Part shown: in pieces, positions 1-10,474 of the stretch
Layout: each line of letters opens with the position of its first letter
Position numbering within the stretch: the stretch's first letter is position 1
From: Spongospora subterranea
Lineage: Eukaryota > Endomyxa > Phytomyxea > Plasmodiophorida > Plasmodiophoridae
Direction: 5' to 3'
DNA: 20,357 nt
NCBI GenBank assembly: GCA_900404475.1
Contig: OUQQ01000342.1
Coordinates: 1 to 20,357, forward strand
Notes under the pieces: model-generated
What the model saw: the letters and a program-made list of their open reading frames with translations, nothing else
What the model was told of the DNA's origin: nothing
Databases searched by the model: none
Made by a program: the position numbers and the translations under genes

Positions 1-109
1 AGGAGGTGGGACCCTTCCCCAACCCAGTCTTTTTCCATGTTATTGTGTTACACAGTACACCACGCAACTACAGTATCTGACCTGTTTGTGCTCTCTTATC
101 CTCATTCAC

Positions 110-1412
110 ATGACACTTTTGTTATTAACGATCATCGTCGTATTCATTGGGGCAACCAACTCTCAACCGTCGTCGATTGCTGTTTCGACTTGGGCATTCA
201 CCACTGCAACGGATGCGGCATGGGCGGAAATGCATAATCGCTCAGATGCCAAAGCCGTAGACTTGGTGCAAGCTGGATGTGCTGCTTGTATATCGCAACG
301 TAGCCTTGCTGATGTAGAAATGATTTGAACTCCTAGGCGAGCAAAATCGATGTGATGGCACAGTGGGCGAAGGTGGAAGTCCAGACGAGAACGGAGAAAC
401 TACGCTAGATGCGATGATCATGTGTGGAACAACCATGAATGCCGGTGCTGTAGGAGCCTTACGTCAGATTCCTGACGCGATAGCGGTAGCTCGTGGAGTA
501 AAAAAATGAATTTCCTAGACACAGGAATACTTACGCCGGAATTTCAAACAGGTTATGGAAGCTACGAGACATTCTATGCTTTGTGGAAGCCAAGCCAGCG
601 ATTTCGCAGAAATCACCTTAGGTATGGCAAGACAATCGCTGTCGAGTGAACAATCAAAAGCTATTTACAATCGATGGCGGAATGACTTCCAATGTCAGCC
701 GAATTTCTGGTCAACGACTGCGAACCTGACTCCACAAAGCTCGATTGCTTGTGGGCCGTACAAACTTTTGGCAGAATCTGCTTTTGAATGTGGTCATCCT
801 GAGCGTACATATACAGTTCAGTAATCTCGGGTTTCTATTTACCAAAGATTTTCATTCTTAAAGTCCACAGACACATGACACGATATCGATGGTAGCTATT
901 TATAAAGGAGACGTCGCTTCCGCTACTTCTACAAACGGCGCATCACACAAGATCGCCGGTCGTGTTGGCGACGGTCCAATAATAGGATCAGTAACTTTTT
1001 TAACAATTTACTGATTTAGTATTCATTATTGTCGCTAGGGCAGCTATGCTGATAGCACAGTCGGGGGATGTGGGAGCACCGGCGACGGTGACATCATGAT
1101 GCGTTTTTTACCATGCTATCAAACAGTAGAAAATATGCGCTTAGGTGAAAGTGTTGAACAATTTACATGCCATCATTAACGAGTTCATGGTCAGGAATGA
1201 CTCCCACACAGGCAGCACAGGACGCCATCAATCGGATCGCAAAGAAGTTCCCTGATTTTTCAGGAGCCGTGATTGCGGTAAACGTTGCTGGTGACCACGG
1301 CGCTGCCACTCACGGGTTTGAGAAGTTTCCTTACTCGTATCGTCGCCAACAAGATCCGCAATCGTTTGTAACGGTCGTATTCCCACATCAAAAAAATATA
1401 GCAACACAATAA
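110..1412 (+). CDS. AGA: Aspartylglucosaminidase (N4-(beta-N-acetylglucosaminyl)-L-asparaginase)
   Basis: This is an Ntn-hydrolase that cleaves the GlcNAc-Asn bond in the lysosome or vacuole during glycoprotein breakdown. Exons are 110-299, 337-497, 552-820, 864-990, 1039-1150 and 1195-1412 (358 aa; the human enzyme is about 346). The introns are 37, 54, 43, 48 and 44 nt. The ATG at 110 is chosen because it opens a hydrophobic signal peptide ([14 protein letters not shown]). Family blocks follow in order: the [22 protein letters not shown] segment region, CQPNFW, CGPYK, then HDT with the nucleophile Thr at about residue 213, where autocleavage creates the beta chain. After that come [12 protein letters not shown], the STGDGDI segment and FLPCYQ. 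The substrate-binding Arg/Asp of GRVGD and the Thr-Gly of STGDG are present. Residues beside the nucleophile differ from human (THDTIS versus GHDTIG). An out-of-frame ATG at 37 could start a uORF. The gene converges on SPT5, 69 bp away. Confidence 0.92.
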
Positions 1413-1413
1413 A
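1408..1413 (+). terminator. AATAAA poly(A) signal overlapping the AGA stop codon
   Basis: The exact hexamer AATAAA contains the TAA stop of AGA (1410-1412). If it is used, cleavage falls about 10-30 nt downstream, giving an extremely short 3' UTR in the 69-bp gap before the end of SPT5. Confidence 0.5.
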
Positions 1414-1473
1414 TACCGAGAGCCCTATCAGCGATTCGTGTCCCAATTCTAAGATAAATTGAAACTCGGGTAT

Positions 1474-1479
1474 TTTATT
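1474..1479 (-). terminator. AATAAA poly(A) signal just after the SPT5 stop codon
   Basis: On the minus strand AATAAA starts 3 nt after the SPT5 stop (1484-1482). Cleavage would fall in the short gap shared with AGA, so the two mRNAs could abut or overlap at their 3' ends. Confidence 0.5.
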
Positions 1480-1481
1480 TT

Positions 1482-4400
1482 TTAACTTTCTGGTTTTGAA
1501 GCTAATCGGCACAAACTTGACATTTCGATAATATTAATATCAAGTGATTCCATTTTCACGATCCCGTCGGCACCATCCATCCCCAAAAGTGTCCCTATTT
1601 GTCCTTTGTTTTCACCAGCGATAATCATTAAGTTATCATTCTTCGCTGGCGTTGAGGCCTGCAGTGTGGATTGTGGAACGTCAGTAATAGTTTCACCATC
1701 TACCAATAACGTCGCTGTTCCATTTGGTGCAATAGCAGATATAACTCCACTTGCTCCAGTGTGGCAAATAACCTCGAGCCCGACTTGTGCCCAGTCCCTC
1801 GCATTTGTCGAAAAACCAGCTGCACTTGTAACCGGCATCGGCGAGGACGGTGTAAACGGGGTCGGTGTAACCGGATTGGGTGTAGCCGGCATTGCGTATG
1901 AAGATGACATCGGCGTGTATGGTGTATGAGGTTCTGGTGTGTAAATTCCAGCACCACTTTCATATGGAGTCGCTGGAGTATGAGGGGTTATCGGGTCGGA
2001 TGGCGTCGCTGCGAACATATGAAAAGTAAACCCGACCAGTAATGGATAGACATGTACCTGGAGTATCGTAGATATTGCCATATGGCGTAATTGGTGCGGT
2101 TGGAGTGCGGGGAGTATGGTGCATATGCCAATACGGATCCTGATCATCAGCCTGATTTACTGATGGAGTTGTGACCGAGGGTGTCGTTGAGTGAAGGGGA
2201 GTCAAAGGAACATTTGCACTCCAAGCAGATGATTCATGGGATGGAGTTGCTGATGAATGCAAAGGCGTCATTGAACCGGGGTGCATGGGAGTTCGTGAGC
2301 CAGACGACCAGGCAGGCGTCTGCCCGCCAATCATCGGGGTTTGCGAACCAGAGTAGGTCATATTGCTGAATAGCAGACTTAATGATGAAACGGACGCTAT
2401 ATTTACGTACTGACCTTGACATCGACATATTACTGCCGCGAACAGTGACATTGCCAATGGGGACATTGACAACTTTAGATTGAGAATGAAGTTCGACTCT
2501 TACGAACGTATCGGTGGCATCCTTAACAATACCAAGGAGACCTTTGAACTGTCCACTCCTGATTACAACAGTCTCGCTCAGCAAAGGATGATGCGATTGG
2601 CGATGTTTGCCTCTGGCAAACGTGGGAAGCGACCCTCCTGTACCACCTACACGCACGTTGATGAGCGAAAGACGGAACCAACAAGTGAAAGATATTACTT
2701 ACGCGATGGACCAGTGCCCGCTACTGTTGAAGTAGAACGGCTGTCATTCGTAAAGTGTTGCTCGCCAGTGAGGCTAACGGTGCGGGCTCGAACAACGAAA
2801 ACCCCGCCGTTATCCGGAATCTATGGCGAAATTGATTTGTTTTTTGGGGCCGTCTTCAACAACAAAGAAAATACCTCACGTGAACGAATAAACACGAACG
2901 ACCTGAAAACGTGTAATATCGATCCTGATACGCCAGAGTAAGGCCCTCCACCAGATATGACTTTGACGGCGTCTCCCGATGCAATTTGCCTATTGTTGAC
3001 GTCTAATGCGACTGAGAAGCGATTATTGCGACGGCGGCCGATATCTTGTAGGCGAATAGGAACTATAATGCCCTGGTAACAATCTTCAGAATCGCGGCTG
3101 GCCCTCACATTGTTTAAAAAACAACCTTTGTGTCAAGAACTTGAACTGACCCAATTTCAACTTTGACAATAATTCCAACAGCGTCATGTATAGTTACAAG
3201 ATCATGAAGCTCATAATTACCAAGAGTATCACGGCCCGCGGATACCTGAAAAAAAAAATGACTTGACAATTACTTGACCTCACTACTATTTACCTCAGAT
3301 GACTCAATGAGATCTGTGGCAAAAACCCTCATTTCCCTCGAACTGATATCCGAAAAAACGACCTGCCGAAACTTTAAGTATGCAGTTAAAAGTAACAACC
3401 ATTTACCTACAATAATGTCTTCATCATCTTCAACACGAACAATTAATCCGGTTTCATCTTTGTATTCTCCACGAACAACCTAAACATATTGAAAACCTAA
3501 TTGGCAGCAAAAAGCGTTATATACCTTTACATGGTCTCCCAGCTTGAAATATTTCCTGAGATCAGATTCTGGGAAGGTAATGGGTTCTTGAAGGTCCTGT
3601 CAACGAAGAATGAATCGAAATGAGCTGTGGAACAGCGCTCTATCTGACCTCATGCGCAGGCATGATCGTAACTTTATCACCAATTACGTTGACAACCACA
3701 CCCGTGAGATGCTGTAAGTCTCCGTGGATAACTTTAACATTATTTCCTTTGGTGAAACGAGGACCATGCTCGTGAGCAGCAACAGCAGAAACCGCCTTAA
3801 GAGCCTCTTAAATATAACGGACGAAAGAGATAGGGCAAATTCGTAACCTTGCATGCCTCAAGAAGATCGTCATCCTGGTCATCCGCTTCATCGTCACTTT
3901 CGGCAATCCGAGACTGGAACTTTTCGACTTCGGAAAGGGTAGTAGCACCCATCCCTTCTACGACAATACCGCTGATCTAGGCCAAAAGGAACGCGTTAGA
4001 CGGCATATTGAACGGCAGCACCATTCCCCAACCTTCATTGTTTTATACAAAAACCCGTTTTTGTAAAAATTATTATTGTAGAACAGGCAGCTGGTTCTTG
4101 TCATGGGTTCTTGCCGCCTCTCAAGATATTCCCCCAGTTCCCTCAATTCTGCAGGATTCACTAGGCGAGCAGGCGGTCGAGATTTCAGAGTAAAATGACC
4201 TAACGTAGTACAGTGAACCAAATATTCAACATTTCAGGACCATAACACAACCTTGCTTATTATCACTTCCCAGTTTAGTGTAGTCTAACCTGGGAATTGT
4301 TCTTACGGTAACTTGAGTTCCTTGATCACCAGTGACAAGAACTTGGGCCAAATCTCCCTTATAAATGCCGCGTTTTAAGCGAACCCAGTCCCCTCTTTTG

Positions 4401-5937
4401 ACAACAACCTAAACAAGCGCCACAGCTAGTTTGAATAGCCTGGATACAGCTCGCCAATCAAAACATACTTTTTTCTTGTGTATAGTTATCGCTTGAACCA
4501 TTTCTTTAATTGGGACCAAAGTTATTTTCCTTGAATTTACGAAGCGGATATTGGCAAGAGCTTTCTGCACATGTACCTCCTTTTCTGCTTCAACATAAAA
4601 ATAACCAGCCCCCACATTCGTCATGAATGCAGTTTTTATGAAAAGTGCATCTTGTGGAAGGGCGGCTCTTGCGTAACACCTGAAAATGAATTTTCAACTT
4701 TAGCAACGGTGATCGACGTGAATCTGTACAACCTGTTCATAAGATCACATATAATCTGCTGTTCCATGCCAGGCTTGCAACGGGCAAGCCACAGCTTTGG
4801 ATCTCTGATTGAGGGCAATGGATTCAACTGTTGCCCACTGGAACGACGTCGGTTGCGAATTGGTGCCCCGCGAACCGCCTAGAATTCAATTGGAAACAAA
4901 CCCATAAAGAAAGCCGGCCATCAAAAACCTTTTCCTCATCAGCTTCTTCCTCCTCTTCCTCTTCTTCTTCCTCTTCGTCCTCCATATCATCGTAGTCAGG
5001 AATGTTGTATCTTCTTGAAACCTTAACGCAAGGTCAGAGACGAATCAAACATAAAGGTCGTGACCTAGTACATCAGAGGCAAGGCGTTTCATTTCTTCAG
5101 CTTCGGCCGCAGGATCTACAATTAATGCATTCCTTCGTTCTTGGCGCTCTCTTTCAAGCTATATACTAGTTACAAAAATGAATTGGCCTAGAGCTGGAAG
5201 TATAATTACATCAGCAGCAGAACGTTTATCGGCGATTTCTTTTGCGAGTTGTTGAACGCCCGCTTCTTCCTCTTCATCGTCTTCATCGGCATCCAAATCG
5301 ACATCGGCAGAGTCATCAATAAACCTCGACCTAGACGCAGCGGGTTGGTCACTATCATTACGACAAATTCGACATCTAACCGCGGGTTCGACCCCTTTTT
5401 CCGCTTTGTATCCCGGAATGACTCGTCGTCAGACGCATCGTCATCATCAGCTTCAGGTTCGGCATTATTCTCCTCCTCGTCTTCGTCCTCGGAAATATCC
5501 TCCTGGCCGCTCCAAAAATCAGATGCAATGTGAAAAAAAAGATAAATACGAGGTACACACATCTTCTTCCTCATCTGAGCTGGATTTCGTAGCAACTGGG
5601 CGTTTACTTGGCATTTTTTTGCTTGCCGGTCTCTTCGAAGCAACTGCAGGCCGCTTACTGGCGGCAGGGCGTTTTGATGCCACAGCTGGTTGTTTCGACG
5701 CCACTCTTGGCCTCTTTGATGCGGTCATTGGCCTTTTGGTGGCCAATGGCATTGGTCTTTTGCGAGAAGACGCCCCGATCGCATCGGAATCTGAAGATGC
5801 ATCGGAGAACGATTCTTCACCAGCAGAGCTGGAAACCTGATCAATTAAATTAGATGAGCAGATTACTACGGTAAGACAGTCAATCAGCCGCCTACTTCTT
5901 CTTCATCACTGGAATCAGCACCCTTTCCGCCATTCAT
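1482..5937 (-). CDS. SPT5: Transcription elongation factor SPT5 (large DSIF subunit)
   Basis: SPT5 pairs with SPT4, binds RNA polymerase II and controls pausing, elongation and RNA processing. Exons: 5937-5896, 5836-5561, 5502-5381, 5330-5210, 5158-5072, 5021-4929, 4878-4733, 4679-4469, 4408-4252, 4199-4033, 3976-3848, 3804-3649, 3596-3525, 3479-3411, 3362-3294, 3245-3126, 3072-2875, 2820-2703, 2646-2415, 2365-2058, 2008-1482. This gives 1,139 aa (human about 1,087) and 20 introns of 43-60 nt, with all phases consistent. Domains: acidic N-terminus broken by a basic KRP-repeat (about residues 40-97); RFIDDSADVD; NGN domain (about 270-365; DPKLWLARCKPG, VPIKEM); KOW1 at about 370 (RGIYKGDLAQV); further KOWs near 530, 585, 645, 700 and 808; a Thr-Pro-rich CTR (about 865-1030); and a terminal KOW pair (about 1034-1130, KNDNLMIIAGENKGQ, MDGADGIVKM). 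The acceptor of exon 15 is ambiguous: 3371 would also stay in frame and add three residues. Neighbours are AGA (tail to tail) and ATG7 (divergent). Confidence 0.97.
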
Positions 5938-6156
5938 GTCTGAACACGCTGTCCGATTCTATTTAGTCGATGGTGTGTCCCTCTTTAGTGATGTTCACTC
6001 CTGTTATAGGGGCGATTGGAAGGTGTAATCCGTTTGGTAATGGAGATCCTGGCTACCTATGTTTGTCGGTGATTATGAGGATGTTAACAATATTGCCCCC
6101 CTGACCATTATGCCGTAAACAACTCCGTCAATCACTTTATAAAACACAATGATAAT

Positions 6157-6219
6157 CCGAACACAGTAATAATTACTTTACCGAACACAATAATAATCAC
6201 TTTACCGAACACCAATAAT
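6157..6219. repeat. 24-bp tandem repeat, about 2.6 copies
   Basis: Unit 1 (6157-6180) and unit 2 (6181-6204) each begin CCGAACACA and end CACTTTA or TACTTTA. A third partial copy starts at 6205 (CCGAACACCAATAAT). Unit 1 and unit 2 differ at only two positions. The repeat is AT-rich and lies about 220 bp upstream of the SPT5 start codon, so it could be promoter-associated or a simple satellite. Confidence 0.85.
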
Positions 6220-7251
6220 CTGTTATTGCTCTATACAAATGTATACTTTGTTATTCATCATAGATCTGCTCCTTTCGGATCGGAAACTGATTTTCTGGTC
6301 GCGTTCATTGTTAGCGCAGTGATTACGTCCCATATCAATAGGAATGTGTCGAGAGGTCGTCAGATTATTGTTGAGGGCGAAAGTTCTGGGATTGTTCAAG
6401 ACCAGGATTTTGAAACTGAGATGGAATTTGAAAAATAGTCAATGTCCCGTTTTTATCAGTCCTCAGCGTGCTGTTTGCGGCTTTCTCGGTACAACGCCCA
6501 AATCAGTTGCTGATCAAAATCAAGGCAGTCATAACATCCTCCTTATCGTAAAAAAGGCCCTATCCCTAGCAATAGCGAGTCTATATATATCGCTGCAAAT
6601 CAATCCAGGTCCTCGGATACTTCCGTTGTCAATTGGGCTCATGGTGCTCATGGCAGGTAATCATGATCAAGACCATCCTTTCCATAATCCCCTCGCCTTC
6701 ACTATGGTTAACTCTTAGTAAATATATATCTGCTGCCATTATGAAATACTGTGCTATATAGTGTCATCTATTGTCCTTCAATTATCGTCCACCACTAACT
6801 TTGAGTCCCTAGAGATGTCTCATACTCAATCAGCGCAACGCCTTTGAATTTTCACCTGTGCCAATGATCATGACGGAGTCCCGACCTACGACTCGCCAGT
6901 TGCCATCGAAGATTTCATCAATTTGCCTAATTGCGATTCCCTTGAATTGGGGTATTATATCTTGATCAATACACATTATGTGATAAGGGTGAACTTTCCT
7001 CAATAGATAACTTATACCCATTCGTTGCCATTTGCCTCTCTGCAGAGGAATCAATATAGTGCCTAATTCAATGAATTGATCTTTTTTTAATCTCCGAAAT
7101 CAAATCCAGTCATCGACAAAATAACGATTAGCAATCTACTTTCATCACTTTCTCTGGAAATCGTACAAGTCTCTATTTACTTGGTGCCGTGACTAATTAA
7201 TTAAGATTCGGCGGTGATTGTCGAATGAGGGTGAAGCTGCAGCTGGCTTCT

Positions 7252-7467
7252 TCAGATTTCAGTGTAAGAGAAGCTATAAGAAGCCAAGGTTGAAAAAATA
7301 CATATCGAAGCTGTTCTTCTTTGCTTCTTGCCAGCATCGGAGGCAATACACGTCCTGACCAAGTCATGGTCACTCAATAGAGGTTTGCAAAACTGGGTAA
7401 GCTGTGCATTTTCGGCCAAGAAATCACTGAATAAGTAGTCTATACGCTGCCCAAGGACAAACAACAT
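7252..7467 (-). pseudogene. Possible remnant of an endonuclease/exonuclease/phosphatase-fold (LINE-type) gene
   Basis: The minus-strand frame carries RIDYLF, then about 20 residues later LLSDHDLV. This spacing and sequence are typical of the C-terminal end of EEP-fold endonucleases, in which R-I-D-Y and S-D-H are conserved and the His is catalytic. Just upstream in another frame is YGDF followed by DFNKHNGTG, recalling the GDFN motif, so a frameshift or unrecognised intron would be needed. A 36-nt GT...AG interval ending in TTGGGCAG could splice directly onto RIDY. No N-terminal half fits, because that space is occupied by exon 1 of ATG7 on the opposite strand, and no reverse transcriptase follows. 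I read it as decayed retroelement sequence; chance similarity remains possible. Confidence 0.3.
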
Positions 7468-7908
7468 TTAGGACCAACCGATATCTTCACTGGACTTGTT
7501 ATCCAGTGCCATTGTGCTTGTTGAAGTCGTTGAGAATAAAGTCGCCATAAAATCGTTGTCGAGTCTACCGTGCATATATATGATGACGTCTGTCCGGATA
7601 CGATTATTTCACAGAATATCGCACCTTGGTTTTCCTGGGACCGTGCTGGACAACCGCGCGAATCAAAATTGCCAACGTCCAGCGCGGCCATCGTTGCTGT
7701 CATCGCAATGCGAATGTCCTTAAAGAAAAGCCAGCCTGAGAATTGAGACGAGCACAACGCGATCTCGTTCAACCACATATTCTGAGGTCCATCATCCGAA
7801 TAATTGCGATTGTCGGAGATAGATTAGTATTTTAATAGTCGGAGATTGTTGTGCGGTCCCTGGATTCGCTAGCTGGCAATCAAACCTTGCTGTGGTATTG
7901 GTAAGCGG

Positions 7909-10459
7909 ATGGGGTCGCAAACTGCTATCAAGTTCATACGCATCCGCAGTGCAATTGATTCCTCATTCTGGAGCTCACTTTCCGAAAATGTAAGTTCATG
8001 GATGTGCACAACGATCTGGACGCGGATTGAGCGTGTTTGTCAAGATTATTGATGAATACAAAGACAGCAGCGAAAATCAAGAGATCTTCGCCGAATATAC
8101 TTTTGGAAATGAGCTAGTTCCACCCATCTTCTCTATTGGATCGCACAGTTTTGTTGATGACCAACCAGAAAGGTGTCTCTGTTGTTGTCGAATCGGTATG
8201 GGTCGCTCATTGATTCTCTTCGTCAGGTCCTTTGTGTGGAGAGCACCGGGAATACTCAAAATATATCCAAATCTTCAGACCTGGAAAGGCTTTGACGCTT
8301 CGAGAACTTTGTCGGAATCGGCGGAATTAATCGGGAGAGACATCGAGAGCGGCGCCGCGTATCGGGATCCTCAGCTTCTGACGCGCTTCATCTTAGTCGT
8401 TTACCCTGACGTTAAACGTCATTACTACCAATACTGGTTCGGATTGCCGGCGATAACTCCCAAGCTGCAAGTGTTAAGGAAAACTTGCCTTCCGCTTGAC
8501 AAGGTAAAATGTTATGGGAAGAAATATGCTGGAATTAAGGGAGAGAAATAGGTGCTAACTCAACCTCAAATTGCATCGTTAAATCAAGAATTGGCAAGCA
8601 ATCGCCAAGTATCGTGTTTCTTCGCATTCCGATGTTGCCCAGGCGTAAATGATGTCGAAATACTGAACCTCACTGAAATCGACACAAAAGAAAATGTTAT
8701 TTTTGCATTTTTCGACCCTGCATCACAGAAACAAGCTCCTTCGTGGATTTTGAGGAATTTCGTTAGCGCTGTTGCGATGAGGTTCGGTCCTGGGGTATGT
8801 TGTCATATCCTTGTCATTCTTCATAGAAGTTAACAGGTCTTATACCTTAGAGCTATGTTTTCGTATGCCTGAAATCAAGCGATATTGCAGCGCAATCAAC
8901 GGTAGAATATGTGACAATTGCTGACCCTATCTTGCACGACATTTCTCGATCTGTACCGATTGGCTGGGAAACCAATGCCAACTCCAAGCCGGGACCGCGC
9001 TCCGTCGACCTGGGTTGAACAGTTTTGCTGTTGATTGCATTGGCCTGATGTGTGGTTTTTCCAGGGATGCTGATGAGTCCAGAGATTCTATCTTCGTCAA
9101 GTACAGATCTCAATCTTCGATTGATGAAGTGGCGACAGTTTCCGGAACTCAACCTGCCCCTATTGAAAAGGTCAAATTACTCTTTTGTGATCCTAACAAC
9201 ATGCTGTTCACCAAAGGTATTTTCAGCTTGAAAGTCCTGATTGTTGGGGCAGGTACGCTGGGCTGCAGCGTAGCACGAGATTTAGCTGCTTGGGTAAGAG
9301 TCGCCCACAATTTATACATTGTTTGCTTCAACACTTCTGTAGGGCGTTCAAAATTTTGTCTTCATTGATAACGGTCAAGTTTCGTTCTCAAATCCAGTCC
9401 GTCAATCGCTATATCAATATGAGCACTGTTCTGGAGAGAAGCAATATAAAGCAGATGTTGCCTCCAAAGCAATGAAGCAAATCTGTCCTGCGATTAGCGC
9501 TATCGGTGTGGATATGTCAATATTATTATCATGGGCTGTGCTAAAGAGAGTAATTGAACAGGTCGTGTTATTACTGTTGGAATGGTCGGTCATCCTATTG
9601 GCCCTAGCAATATTGAAGCGCAGCAGAACAGTTTCCTTGTCCTGCAAGACTCTATCGAAGAAAGCGACATTACTTTCCTACTGACCGATTCCCGAGAGTC
9701 GCGTTGGCTTCCGACTTTGATAGCGAAAGCCAGGAATAAGATGCTAATCGATTGTGCATTAGGATTTGACACATTTGTGGTAATGCGTCATGGAATGACA
9801 GTGAGAAACCTCGCTAGTAGTGGGTTCTTTCGGATCTCTAATTTTCATTTCATGGATGGTTAAGGAATCGGCCGACAAGGAAGCTCTAGGGTGTTATTTT
9901 TGCAGCGACGTCACTGCTCCAGGGGATTCAATATCTGACCGCCTTCTCGATCAGCAATGCACTATAACAAGACCAGGTCTCTTGATTGCATCATGCAGAT
10001 CCGACCTGAACCTAATACTGATCTCCAGGAGTTGCACCCATAGCGGCAGCATTGGCAGTCGAGCTGGCCGTATCATGGATGCATCGTCCTGGGGCGAAAC
10101 CCTCAGATGCGTCAGATAGCATTCCAGGCGGGGGTTTATCAGGTACTCCTCAGGACACGGTTCCTCATCAGATACGAGGGTGGCTGGCCCAATATCGCCT
10201 TACTGTCGTGAAAGGGATGGCGTTTCAACATTGCATCGCATGTTCCGAACAAGTTGTTATAATCGCATCATGGTTTCACACCTACTCATGTTGTTGTTTT
10301 CAGATCGTCAGTCACTTCTTGCGGCGCGGCTGGAATTTTGTCCTGGATGCAATCAACCATCCTTCAATGCTAGAGGAAATAAGTGGACTTCAGGAGTTAA
10401 AAAGAGAAACTGACAGTAAATGGGAAATCGAAAGCGGCGACAGTGAAGCATCCATATAG
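7909..10459 (+). CDS. ATG7: Ubiquitin-like modifier-activating enzyme ATG7 (autophagy E1)
   Basis: ATG7 activates ATG12 and ATG8 with ATP, forms a thioester with them and passes them to the E2 enzymes ATG10 and ATG3 during autophagosome formation in the cytosol. Exons: 7909-7989, 8045-8172, 8227-8503, 8552-8794, 8851-9013, 9065-9170, 9227-9293, 9343-9505, 9562-9800, 9865-9976, 10029-10252, 10304-10459. This gives 652 aa and 11 introns of 48-64 nt, all in phase. Seen in order: the N-terminal ATG7-specific domain ([16 protein letters not shown]); [12 protein letters not shown]; the nucleotide-binding loop [14 protein letters not shown] (about residues 339-352); [62 protein letters not shown] with catalytic Cys at about residue 521; PHQIRG; and the zinc-ligand-like CIAC. 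The tail is acidic with a Trp, as in other ATG7 proteins. The ATG at 7909 starts a normal-length N-terminus ([10 protein letters not shown]). The gene is tail to tail with IDI1, 15 bp apart. Confidence 0.97.
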
Positions 10460-10465
10460 TTTGTC

Positions 10466-10471
10466 AATAAA
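10466..10471 (+). terminator. AATAAA poly(A) signal after the ATG7 stop codon
   Basis: The hexamer begins 7 nt after the ATG7 stop (10457-10459). With usual spacing, cleavage would occur beyond 10480, inside the antisense of the last IDI1 codons, so the ATG7 mRNA would overlap IDI1. Confidence 0.55.
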
Positions 10472-10474
10472 CTT

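Larger units (their letters stand above)
5938..7908. other. Long intergenic region between divergent SPT5 and ATG7
   Basis: These 1.97 kb hold the presumed SPT5 and ATG7 promoters. I found no gene with family-level support on either strand. Open frames here are short (up to about 125 codons), do not join through credible introns and lack consistent homology. Recognisable content is a 24-bp tandem repeat at 6157, an endonuclease-like minus-strand fragment near 7252-7467, and an isolated NPGP motif on the plus strand near 6602. Every other intergenic space in the window is under 1 kb, so this one may have grown by decayed insertions; that is inference. Confidence 0.6.

Noticed and set aside
4636..4827. 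A possible 19-nt intron in SPT5 (GTTGAA...TTTCAG), which would be exceptionally small.
   Set aside because: A 53-nt phase-2 intron (4732-4680) restores the NGN domain exactly to the length of the human protein; the 19-nt option leaves the frame wrong.
5371..5400. GGTTCGACCCC resembling a tRNA B box with a T-run after it.
   Set aside because: No pairing T-stem, acceptor stem or A box fits upstream, and the bases are inside SPT5 exon 3 and intron 3, where the coding frame is well supported.
6830..7054. Minus-strand 74-codon frame near the endonuclease-like fragment.
   Set aside because: It lies downstream of the C-terminal motif rather than upstream, shows no reverse-transcriptase motif, and has no recognisable similarity.
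7811..7846. Two copies of GTCGGAGAT 26 bp apart, upstream of the ATG7 start.
   Set aside because: Only nine bases repeated twice; too little to call a regulatory site without comparative data.
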